Positions 1 to 6,740 of a stretch of 6,811 nt of DNA are shown here, piece after piece. The stretch covers positions 1-6,811 of the forward strand of contig CAKRLC010000116.1 of assembly GCA_934358955.1 (NCBI GenBank), given 5' to 3'. This DNA is from an uncultured Roseburia sp. GTDB taxonomy: Bacteria > Bacillota > Clostridia > Lachnospirales > Lachnospiraceae. Below the pieces are notes generated by a model. That model was not told the DNA's origin. It did no database searches and saw nothing but the letters and a program-made list of their open reading frames with translations. The first letter of the stretch is position 1. Every line of letters starts with the position of its first letter. A program made the position numbers and the translations under genes.

Positions 1-3
1 CGG

Positions 4-1092
4 TTAGTTCAGAAGACAGTCCAAAAGACGGTCATTATCCTCCGGGTTCATGATGCAGAAACGGATGTACTTCTCATCAAGAAATGGGAAAGTAGAGCAG
101 TCACGGATCATCATTTTCCGGCGGATCGCCTTATCAAAAAGATCCTGGGAAGTCAGGTCATTGCGCAGGATTTTTGCAAGAATAAAATTGCCGCTTGGCT
201 GATAAACCTTATAATCCGGGCTTGCATTCAATGCATTGAACATGCGTGTACGTTCAGAGGTGATCAGCTTCTTGGTTGCATGGATATAATCCTGATCTTT
301 GAACATAATCTCTCCGGCAACAACAGCTAAGGAGTTGATCGTCCATGGATTCTTTCGGGTATTGATGGATTTGATCAGGTCGCGGTTCCCGGTGATGGCA
401 TAGCCAAGACGGAGTCCAGGAGCTGCAAAAAACTTTGAAGTTCCGCGAAGAATTACAATATTATTGTAATAATTGGTCAGTGGGATCGAGTCGATCTCTG
501 CCATATTTTCTGCAAATTCTACATAAGTCTCATCCACCATTACATAAATATCGTGCTCTTTACAGGAATCTAAGATCCGGCGCATATTTGCCTGCGTGAT
601 GCAGGAGGAAGTCGGATTATTCGGGTTGCAGATAACTAACAGATCAATACTCTCATTTAAATGAGCAATAAAATCATCTGCATTCAGACGGAAATCGTCT
701 TTTTCCTTTAATGGGTAGTATAAAGTGGTTCCCCCGCCGAGAGAGATCTCACGCTCATATTCTGAATAAGTCGGTCCGATGATCATCGCTTTTTTCGGAT
801 GTTCCACCTGGATAAAGAGCGAGATCAGCTCGGTAGATCCGTTTCCGACGATGATATTTTCATAGTCTGTATTACAATAGTTTGCAATGCACTTGCGCAG
901 TGAAGTATATTCACGGTCAGGATAGCTTGTGATCGCATCGATCCGGTCCGCTAATGCGGTCCGAAGCAATGGAGAAACACCAAGAGGATTGACGTTTGCA
1001 GAGAAGCTGACAATCTCTTCTTTCTTAATACCATAGATTTCTTCTATTTTTTCCAGGTCACTTCCATGAAAGTGGTCTTTATGTTTTATCAT
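4..1092 (-). CDS. PLP-dependent fold-type I aminotransferase, CobD/HisC-like
   Basis: Complete 362-residue soluble enzyme of the aminotransferase class I/II fold. Visible signatures are the substrate-entry motif NVNPLG (residues 33-38), YPD (57-59), GNGSTE (83-88) for phosphate binding, NPNNPT (156-161), VDETY (186-190) with the Asp that contacts the pyridine nitrogen, and TSKFFAAPGLRLGY (218-231), where Lys220 should form the Schiff base with PLP. Arg344 in YIRFCIM is the expected carboxylate-binding arginine. The N-terminus (HG at 9-10, then SFSANVNPLG) resembles threonine-phosphate decarboxylase CobD more than classical HisC, and length suits both. No cobalamin or histidine gene is adjacent, so the substrate is undetermined: histidinol phosphate, threonine phosphate or another amino acid are all possible. 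The ATG is supported by GGAGG 8 nt upstream and a strong promoter just beyond. The fold is near certain; the specific reaction is not. Confidence 0.93.
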   Translation of the reverse strand: MIKHKDHFHGSDLEKIEEIYGIKKEEIVSFSANVNPLGVSPLLRTALADRIDAITSYPDREYTSLRKCIANYCNTDYENIIVGNGSTELISLFIQVEHPKKAMIIGPTYSEYEREISLGGGTTLYYPLKEKDDFRLNADDFIAHLNESIDLLVICNPNNPTSSCITQANMRRILDSCKEHDIYVMVDETYVEFAENMAEIDSIPLTNYYNNIVILRGTSKFFAAPGLRLGYAITGNRDLIKSINTRKNPWTINSLAVVAGEIMFKDQDYIHATKKLITSERTRMFNALNASPDYKVYQPSGNFILAKILRNDLTSQDLFDKAIRRKMMIRDCSTFPFLDEKYIRFCIMNPEDNDRLLDCLLN

Positions 1093-1120
1093 TGATTACG
1101 CCTCCAAATTAGTTTATAAT
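1092..1120 (+). promoter_or_regulatory. Rightward sigma-A promoter for the three-gene operon
   Basis: TTGATT (-35, 1092-1097) is separated by the ideal 17 bp from a perfect TATAAT (-10, 1115-1120). The predicted start is near 1127, which leaves a leader of about 175 nt before the first operon gene. The -35 box touches the start codon of the divergent aminotransferase gene. The -10 box is the other arm of the palindrome at 1112-1131, two bp from the -10 box of the leftward promoter. No better rightward promoter was found between 1121 and 1301. A weaker one near the TATATA at 1228-1233 cannot be excluded, but it has no -35 match. Confidence 0.6.
1101..1105 (-). promoter_or_regulatory. Ribosome binding site of the aminotransferase gene
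   Basis: Read on the minus strand this is GGAGG, 8 nt before the ATG at 1092-1090. It is a full-strength Shine-Dalgarno sequence and fixes the start codon. It also lies within the -35/-10 spacer of the opposing rightward promoter. Confidence 0.85.
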
Positions 1121-1131
1121 TTATTATAAAC
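1112..1131. promoter_or_regulatory. Perfect 9-2-9 palindrome shared by both -10 boxes (candidate operator)
   Basis: GTTTATAAT, then TT, then ATTATAAAC: 18 of 20 bases form exact inverted repeats. Each arm contains the TATAAT of one of the two opposing promoters. The core TTATAAT/ATTATAA resembles the 7-1-7 Fur/PerR box of Firmicutes but has a 2-nt centre instead of 1. It may be a dimeric repressor site, or the symmetry may simply arise from two -10 boxes lying face to face. No regulator gene is in the window. Confidence 0.5.
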
Positions 1132-1150
1132 ATAATAGTACGAAAATCAA
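1123..1150 (-). promoter_or_regulatory. Leftward sigma-A promoter for the aminotransferase gene
   Basis: On the minus strand, TTGATT (-35, 1150-1145) is separated by 16 bp from a perfect TATAAT (-10, 1128-1123). Transcription should begin near 1116, giving a 5' leader of about 23 nt that contains little more than the GGAGG site. The -10 box forms one arm of the palindrome at 1112-1131. No other comparable promoter is seen for this gene. Confidence 0.7.
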
Positions 1151-1301
1151 GAGTTACTGTTCATTCAGCAGTAAAACACTTACTGTTTTGCTGTGTGCGA
1201 AAGTGATCCGGGTGTGAGCAGATTCCTTATATAAGGCAAGTTTAAGGAGCCTGCAACTTGTGATGGAACGGGGCATGGGTGAACCGTAAGAATTATACAG
1301 A
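1127..1301 (+). promoter_or_regulatory. Predicted long 5' leader of the operon with alternative hairpins
   Basis: If transcription starts at the rightward promoter, this is a leader of about 175 nt. TTACTGTT occurs twice, at 1154-1161 and 1180-1187. Both copies can pair with the same AGCAGTAA segment (1167-1174) in 8-bp stems with 5-nt loops, so the two hairpins exclude each other. Further on are the perfect palindrome CCTTATATAAGG (1225-1236) and CAAGTT/AACTTG arms (1237-1242 and 1255-1260) around an AAGGAG (1244-1249). I see no intrinsic terminator and none of the conserved cores of the cobalamin, TPP, SAM, lysine, glycine or c-di-GMP riboswitches. No gene is supported here. Confidence 0.35.
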
Positions 1302-4300
1302 GTGGGTGTCATATTGCGTAAAAGAATACAACAGTTTGCAGGTGGAGAATTTAATCAGAAAATACCGGAGATCAGGACAGATATAGATCGGATCGTGTTG
1401 AATATACCGGAAGGTGAGACAGACAGCGGCAGCTTTTGGGTGAGAAGCACGAATCATGTCATAATGCATGGAATGGTTTATTCTTCAAATCCGAGGATGC
1501 TGTGTGAGACATCGCGGTTTGAAGGAGCGGAAACTGAGATCCGGTTTTCTTTTCAGACAAAAGGATTGCAGGAAGGGGAGGTGCAGCAGGGGGTATTTAC
1601 TATCTTATGCGAGGGAAATGAAATGCAGCTTCCTTTTTCCGTATCAGTTGGCCGGTTTTATTTAGAGTCTTCGCAGGGAAAAGTGAAAAATCTGGATGAT
1701 TTTGTGCGGCTGCTGCAAAAAGAAGAGGAAGAAGCTTACCGGATGTTTTATGGGGAGAAGTTTGCGCATCTTCTCAGATCTGACCGGGAAAGGTTATTGT
1801 ATGAGTCGCTCGGCACATGGCCACGGAACAGACGGTGCATCGAGGAATTTTTGGTTGCCCTCCGCAAAAAGAACCGTGTTGAACTGTCTTTTATAGAACC
1901 GGAACGGGAACATTATGCGATCACAACGGATCAGAAGTTTCAGCTTGAGCTTACCAGGTCTGACTGGGGTGCGATGGAGATTAATGTTGCAACGGACGCC
2001 GATTTCATTGAACTGGAAAAAAAGACAGTATCAGAGAAAGAGTTCCTGGGAAACAGTTATATGCTCGGATATGTCGTACGTGCCGGAAAGCTTCATGCCG
2101 GAAAAAATTACGGAAGAATCATTGCAGATTGCGGTGATTGCCATCTGGTACATCAAATTATGGTTACGGCTGCCCCGGAGGAAAGAATTACGGAAAAGTC
2201 GGTGGGCAGAAAGATACAGGAAGCAAAAGCTTCGCTGACAGAATTATATCTGGAATATCGTTTAAGAAGACTTGTGACTGGAGTGTGGGCAAGGAAGACG
2301 ATCGACGTCTTAGAACAATTGATTTTGCTGGAACCACAGAATCGTTTTTGGCTATTGTTAAAAGCACAGGCGTTTTTTATAAACAGACAGAAGCAGGAAG
2401 CAAGCTGGATCATGTCAGAATTTAAGAGAATGACATCGCAGAAAAATACGGTATTATGGGGGTATTATCTCTATTTATGCACACTGATGGAACCGGAAAA
2501 AACATACGTAGACCGGTTGACGGAAGAGATTGAACAAATTTACGAGATGCATCCGAACAGTGGGATTTTATTTTGGATTTTACTGTTTTTAGAAGAGGAT
2601 TATTATAAAAATCCTCAAATCCGTTGGAAAAGTCTCGAAAGAAAGTTGAAAAATGGTGAAAATAGTCCATTTTTATATTTGGAAGCATATTATCTTTTCT
2701 GGCAGGATCCATATCTGCTTACACAGCTGGGAGACGTTGAAATCCGGATTTTAAATTGGGCAGCAAAGAGGGATGCATTGTCTTTGAATATGGTAAGACA
2801 GATTGCAGAGCTTTTACAGGATAAGAAAGAGTTTTCTGTTTTGCTGGATCCTGTATTGGAGAAATGCTATGAAACAGATCCGTCTGATGAGATGACAGCT
2901 GTAATCTGCGCTTATCTGATACGTGGGCATCGGTTTGAGCCAAAGTACCACAAATGGTATGAGAGAGGGATCAGCTGCAAGATCAGGATCACAAATTTGT
3001 ATGAGGCATTTGTTCTGTCAATGGAGGATGGAACAGAAACAGAGATCCCGAAGGTGCTGCCGCTGTATTTTCAGTATGAAAGCAGCATTCCATACCCATA
3101 TATTGCCCGGCTGTATGCAACCGTGATCCAGGAAAAAAGAAAATATATGGATCTCTATAAAAAGTGCCGGAAAAGTATGGAGCAGTATGCCATCCGTCAG
3201 TTAGAAGAGGGGCATATTGATGATAATCTTGCAATTGTCTACAGAAATGTGCTGTCTGATATTTTAGTGCAGGAGGAGCTTGCACAAAAAGCCTCTGAGA
3301 TTCTTTTTACACACAGGCTGGTATGCAGGAACAGAAAAATGGCAAGAGCATTTGTTTTTCATCAGCAGCTGGCAGAAGTGCAGAATGTTCCGGTTGTGAA
3401 TGGAATTGCTTATTTTCAGGCATATACGGATGATTATGTTGTTATTTTGCAGGATACGACAGGACGCTGCTATGCAGGGGAACAGGAATATTTAGATGAC
3501 GCACTGTTCGTGATCGCTGACTATCTTGAAAAGTGCCGGAAACTGGCACCTGGCAATCTCCAATATGCATTTGAGTATCTGACACAGCAATCTTTCGATC
3601 CGGAACAGGAAAAAGATTGTATCCGGATATTGCTAAAGGAAAATATTCTAAGTGACACATGGAAAAGAAAACTTCTTTTTAAACTGTTAAAAGATGAAAA
3701 AACGGCTTACCCAAATGCAGAAATTGAGGGATTATTTCTGAAAATGCCGGTGGAGATGTTCAATGCAGAAATTTCGGACGCCAAGCTTTTGGCGGAGAGC
3801 CTGCTTGGATATGGCCAATATGAGAAAGCGATGGCAGTTGTCAGGGCAAATGGCTGCGATCAGCTTTCCATAACGGCCAAAAGAACGCTTTGCTGCCATT
3901 TACTTGCGCAGAATATGTCTGGCGCAGGGATCGCTGCTCTTGCATATGACTGTATGAAAGGGACTTCCTGCCAGAAAGAAATATTAAATTATCTGATACA
4001 AAATTATAAGGGACCGACCAGACGGCTGGAAAAAATCTGGTTGGCTGCAAGAAAGGCCGGAATACAGGCAGGTACTTTGGAAGAACGTCTGCTGACGCAG
4101 ATGCTTTATACCGGGGAAAAATCAGCCTATATGAACGAGATATACGAGAGCTACAGAAACGGAAAAAGGGACAGGATCCTTTGTCTGGCTTATTTATCCT
4201 ATTGCGGATGGTTCTATCTGGTACAAGGGCGGCTGATCTCGGAAAAACCTTTTGAGGAAATGCTGCTTGCATGGAAAGAAGACAGGGAACAGAGCGGATT

Positions 4301-4838
4301 ATGGAAAATCTGCCTGTTAAAATATCTGACTGAACACGAAAATACATCGGAAGAAAAAGAACAGCTTCAGGAAGAATTATTAGCAGATTGTTTGCAGGAA
4401 CATCTTTATTTTGAATTTTATCAGAAACTTCCGCAAAATTTACAGAATAAGTATCATTTACAGGACAAATTTTATCTGGAATATGATGGACAGCCGAGCG
4501 AACAGATAAGGCTGGCATATTGCCTGAATGATGGAAAGCAGACATTTACACGAATGGAGGAGGTTTATCCGGGAATCTATGTCAGCTGCCTGATTTTATT
4601 TTATAAAGATAAGCTGACTTATCAGATCACAGAAGAGACTTCAGGAGAGAGGCTGATCAGAAAAGAAGGGATACTGGAAAATAAGAACATTGGCGAAGGC
4701 CGGGAGCTGGATCGTTATCAGATGATCAACCAGATGCAGCTTGCGAAAGAAATGAAGAATGAAGAGCTGTTGGAAAGCAAGTTGAAAGAATACAATGAAT
4801 ACAGCTATATGGTAAAAGACAGCTTTAAACTGCTGTAA
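1302..4838 (+). CDS. DUF5717 family protein, large helical-repeat protein with beta-rich ends
   Basis: First operon gene; 1178 residues, function unknown. I assign DUF5717 from the N-terminal pattern (RIQQFAGGEF followed by IPEI, then GMVYSSNPRM at 57-66) and the C-terminal PGIYVSCLILFYKDKLTYQI stretch (about 1090-1109). Layout: two predicted beta-sandwich, Ig-like segments (about 24-125 and 192-292); a long helical region rich in Leu, Tyr and charged residues (about 300-1045) resembling TPR-like solenoid repeats (for example 328-375); a beta segment (about 1050-1125); and a final charged helix (1136-1170). There is no signal peptide or membrane segment, so it should be cytoplasmic, perhaps a scaffold. 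The GTG start at 1302 has a weak ribosome site. A TTG at 1314, 5 nt after GGGTG, would begin MRKRIQQFAGG, the usual N-terminus of the family as I recall it, and is a credible alternative. The gene is intact throughout. Confidence 0.85.
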   Translation: MGVILRKRIQQFAGGEFNQKIPEIRTDIDRIVLNIPEGETDSGSFWVRSTNHVIMHGMVYSSNPRMLCETSRFEGAETEIRFSFQTKGLQEGEVQQGVFTILCEGNEMQLPFSVSVGRFYLESSQGKVKNLDDFVRLLQKEEEEAYRMFYGEKFAHLLRSDRERLLYESLGTWPRNRRCIEEFLVALRKKNRVELSFIEPEREHYAITTDQKFQLELTRSDWGAMEINVATDADFIELEKKTVSEKEFLGNSYMLGYVVRAGKLHAGKNYGRIIADCGDCHLVHQIMVTAAPEERITEKSVGRKIQEAKASLTELYLEYRLRRLVTGVWARKTIDVLEQLILLEPQNRFWLLLKAQAFFINRQKQEASWIMSEFKRMTSQKNTVLWGYYLYLCTLMEPEKTYVDRLTEEIEQIYEMHPNSGILFWILLFLEEDYYKNPQIRWKSLERKLKNGENSPFLYLEAYYLFWQDPYLLTQLGDVEIRILNWAAKRDALSLNMVRQIAELLQDKKEFSVLLDPVLEKCYETDPSDEMTAVICAYLIRGHRFEPKYHKWYERGISCKIRITNLYEAFVLSMEDGTETEIPKVLPLYFQYESSIPYPYIARLYATVIQEKRKYMDLYKKCRKSMEQYAIRQLEEGHIDDNLAIVYRNVLSDILVQEELAQKASEILFTHRLVCRNRKMARAFVFHQQLAEVQNVPVVNGIAYFQAYTDDYVVILQDTTGRCYAGEQEYLDDALFVIADYLEKCRKLAPGNLQYAFEYLTQQSFDPEQEKDCIRILLKENILSDTWKRKLLFKLLKDEKTAYPNAEIEGLFLKMPVEMFNAEISDAKLLAESLLGYGQYEKAMAVVRANGCDQLSITAKRTLCCHLLAQNMSGAGIAALAYDCMKGTSCQKEILNYLIQNYKGPTRRLEKIWLAARKAGIQAGTLEERLLTQMLYTGEKSAYMNEIYESYRNGKRDRILCLAYLSYCGWFYLVQGRLISEKPFEEMLLAWKEDREQSGLWKICLLKYLTEHENTSEEKEQLQEELLADCLQEHLYFEFYQKLPQNLQNKYHLQDKFYLEYDGQPSEQIRLAYCLNDGKQTFTRMEEVYPGIYVSCLILFYKDKLTYQITEETSGERLIRKEGILENKNIGEGRELDRYQMINQMQLAKEMKNEELLESKLKEYNEYSYMVKDSFKLL

Positions 4839-4842
4839 GGAA

Positions 4843-4848
4843 GGGAGG
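4843..4848 (+). promoter_or_regulatory. Ribosome binding site of the DUF5716-type gene
   Basis: GGGAGG lies between the preceding TAA (4836-4838) and the ATG at 4859, with 10 nt of spacing. It is a strong site. The 20-bp intergenic gap contains nothing else, which supports cotranscription with the large upstream gene. Confidence 0.75.
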
Positions 4849-4858
4849 AAGATCCGGA

Positions 4859-5947
4859 ATGGAGCGCAGGTATTACATAGGAATTGATTTCGGAGAAAAA
4901 AGTGCGATAGTCAGTTATTTTTTTGATGGGATGCGAGAGCCGGAGACGATCAGTACGATCGCAGGAAGTGAAAGATTCCAGATTCCATTGCCGGAAGATG
5001 TTACAACAAAGGAAGGGTTTGCAGATTTTTTGAAGAAATTAGTTTTACTTTCCAGCCGACTTGGAAATCCAACGCTTCCGGATAAGCTCATCCTTTGCAT
5101 AGATAAGCTGACTGCCGGAAAAGTGGAACTGTTCCATTATGGAGCAGAGCGACTAGGGCTTTCAGGAGACAAGCTTCTTTTTATTGACCGGAAGGAGAGC
5201 TTTTATTATTATGCTTACAGCCAGAAGAGGGAACTGTGGCTGCATGATGTCTGCATCTATGAGTACAGTGGGGAAGAAATGATCTGTCTGCTTGCGCAAA
5301 AAAAGAATGGTACAACGCCACAGATGATCACCATCACAGAGCAGCGTTATCCGATGAAAACAGCAGACAAGGATCAGGCATTTACAGATATTTTGTCAGA
5401 GACACTTCAGGGACACATTTGTTCAGCAGCATATCTGACAGGAGACGGGTTCGATGGAAACTGGATGAAGGATTCCATTTCCATGCTTTGTCGAGGAAGA
5501 CGGGCATTTATCGGTAAAAATCTTTACTCTAAGGGAGCGTGCTATGCTGCGATCGCACAGGAGGCAGAAGCGTGGCCGTTTGTTTATATCGGAGAAAACG
5601 AAATGAAGCTTAATATCAGCTTAAAGGTACGCGATGAGACGGGAAATTCTTTTTTCTCCCTGATCTCGGCCGGAGAAAACTGGTATGATGCAAAAAGAGA
5701 ATGTGAAGTGATCTTAGATGACGAGAAAACGATCGCATTCTGGCTTCAGCATCCACAGAGCAGGGAAGCTAAGATCGAGCGATTAAGACTGGAAGATCTG
5801 CCGGAACGCCCTGACCGTATGACAAGGCTCAGAATCCAGGCCAGCGCAGTTTCTGACAGGGAAGTAAACGTAAAGATCCGGGATCTTGGCTTCGGGGGAC
5901 TGATGAAGAGTTCGGAAAAAACATGGGAATACACTATGAAGCTATAA
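4859..5947 (+). CDS. DUF5716 family protein with actin/Hsp70-like N-terminus
   Basis: Second operon gene; 362 residues, cytoplasmic, function unknown. Residues 7-20 (YIGIDFGEKSAIVSY region) are a clear phosphate-1 loop of the actin/Hsp70/sugar-kinase ATPase fold. Residues 192-200 (YLTGDGFDG) sit where the adenosine-binding glycine motif is expected and lead into LCRGRRAFIGKNLYSKGACY (210-229), which I recognise as a DUF5716 hallmark. The C-terminal third (about 247-360: NSFFSLISAGENWYDAKREC, DLPERPDRMTRLRIQ, IRDLGFG) matches the DUF5716 C-terminal beta domain. At the phosphate-2 position (about 130-141, DVCIYEYSGEEM) the usual D-x-G-G-G-T is absent, so ATP hydrolysis may be lost or altered. 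The segment after the first strands (40-60) also looks shorter than in homologues I remember. Adjacency to DUF5717 is the usual arrangement and suggests a physical or functional partnership. Confidence 0.88.
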   Translation: MERRYYIGIDFGEKSAIVSYFFDGMREPETISTIAGSERFQIPLPEDVTTKEGFADFLKKLVLLSSRLGNPTLPDKLILCIDKLTAGKVELFHYGAERLGLSGDKLLFIDRKESFYYYAYSQKRELWLHDVCIYEYSGEEMICLLAQKKNGTTPQMITITEQRYPMKTADKDQAFTDILSETLQGHICSAAYLTGDGFDGNWMKDSISMLCRGRRAFIGKNLYSKGACYAAIAQEAEAWPFVYIGENEMKLNISLKVRDETGNSFFSLISAGENWYDAKRECEVILDDEKTIAFWLQHPQSREAKIERLRLEDLPERPDRMTRLRIQASAVSDREVNVKIRDLGFGGLMKSSEKTWEYTMKL

Positions 5948-5952
5948 GGGAG
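5947..5952 (+). promoter_or_regulatory. Ribosome binding site that decides the start of the TPR gene
   Basis: AGGGAG overlaps the last base of the upstream TAA (5945-5947) and precedes the ATG at 5959 by 6 nt. This favours 5959 over the in-frame ATG at 5923, which lies inside the upstream gene and lacks a good site. The overlap of stop codon and ribosome site suggests translational coupling. Confidence 0.75.
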
Positions 5953-5958
5953 AAAAGC

Positions 5959-6729
5959 ATGGGAGAATTGATATTTTGTGAACATTCACTTGCGGCTATG
6001 CCATATTATATAGAAGAAGTATCATGGAATGTGTATTCATTGGAAGAACTCAGCTATTTTATTGGTCAGAATGTATCAATCCTGAATGAATCTTTTATGA
6101 GCGGAGAGCTTAATGACTGGATAGAAACAGAATTCGGCGAGACAAAATTAGCACAGACATTGCGTGAACAGCAGAAACGGGGAGCATTGTGCCGTTATGT
6201 AGAGGCAATTTTAAACAGCTGCGGTTATTATAAAAAAGAAGAAATAAAACAAATTTGTACGACATTGCAGGAATTACAGAAAAAATCGCCTCTTGAGAGA
6301 GGAAAAATCAGTGCTGACCGGTATATGGAGAATGGAAAAATCGAGCAGGCAATATTGGAGTATTTAAGTCTGCTAAGAATGGATACAGGAGCAGGATCAC
6401 TAAGAGGAAAAATTCTGCATAATCTTGGAGTTGCCTATACAGGATTTTTCCAATTTGAAGAAGCAGCAGAATGTTTCTGCCTTGCATACAAAGAGAGCAA
6501 AGAAAAGGCTTCCTATGATGCCTATAAGATGGCATGCCAGTATATAAAAGATGAAAAAAAGAAAAAACAATTACAGGAAAGGCTGCCGTTGCCGGAAACT
6601 GGTATAAAAGATTCAGAAATAGAAGAGAACAGTATAGAAAAAACAGCAGATTTTTTGGATCTGACATTGGATGAAGTCAAAGAAGAATATCGTAAAAATT
6701 CTGCATGTCAGGTGTATGCAGGATCATGA
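5959..6729 (+). CDS. TPR-containing protein, third member of the DUF5717/DUF5716 operon
   Basis: 256 residues from the ATG with the correctly spaced AGGGAG; soluble, no signal peptide or membrane helix. The N-terminal part (1-100) begins MGELIFCEHSLAAMPYYIE and is mostly helical with conserved-looking aromatic and acidic positions (YYIEEVSWNVYSLEELSYF, 16-34). I recall similar proteins beside DUF5716 in Lachnospiraceae, but know no named domain for them. Residues about 114-140 and 148-180 read as two tetratricopeptide-like repeats: the second has HNLGVAYTGFFQFEEAAECF (154-173), with the small/Gly/Tyr and Ala spacing of a TPR. A Lys-rich linker (196-206) and an acidic tail with a short helix (about 226-246) close the protein. 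TPRs usually bind peptides or partner proteins, so an adaptor between the other two operon products is plausible but inferred. It is the last gene before the terminator. Confidence 0.85.
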   Translation: MGELIFCEHSLAAMPYYIEEVSWNVYSLEELSYFIGQNVSILNESFMSGELNDWIETEFGETKLAQTLREQQKRGALCRYVEAILNSCGYYKKEEIKQICTTLQELQKKSPLERGKISADRYMENGKIEQAILEYLSLLRMDTGAGSLRGKILHNLGVAYTGFFQFEEAAECFCLAYKESKEKASYDAYKMACQYIKDEKKKKQLQERLPLPETGIKDSEIEENSIEKTADFLDLTLDEVKEEYRKNSACQVYAGS

Positions 6730-6740
6730 AAACAAAAAAA

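Noticed and set aside
1112..1131. Firm assignment as a PerR or Fur box
   Set aside because: The centre is 2 nt instead of 1, the bases coincide with two TATAAT hexamers, and no regulator or iron/peroxide gene is present.
1263..1289. Eight-codon leader ORF (MERGMGEP) upstream of the operon
   Set aside because: The AAGGAG is 13 nt from the ATG, the peptide has no codon run typical of attenuation, and no terminator follows it. Chance is a sufficient explanation.
1093..1301. Cobalamin riboswitch for the CobD-like gene
   Set aside because: The leftward leader is only about 23 nt, and no B12-box-like core is seen on either strand.
3841..4545. 234-codon open frame antisense to the large gene
   Set aside because: It lies wholly opposite a continuous coding frame with family-like sequence, has no ribosome site or recognisable domain, and its composition (Ser/Phe/Pro rich) is typical of an antisense shadow.
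5923..5958. Longer start for the TPR gene at 5923
   Set aside because: It would overlap the upstream gene by 25 bp without a good ribosome site. The ATG at 5959 has AGGGAG at 6 nt.
6634..6705. J-domain or DNA-binding helix at the C-terminus of the TPR protein
   Set aside because: No HPD motif is present and the segment is too short and acidic for a helix-turn-helix.
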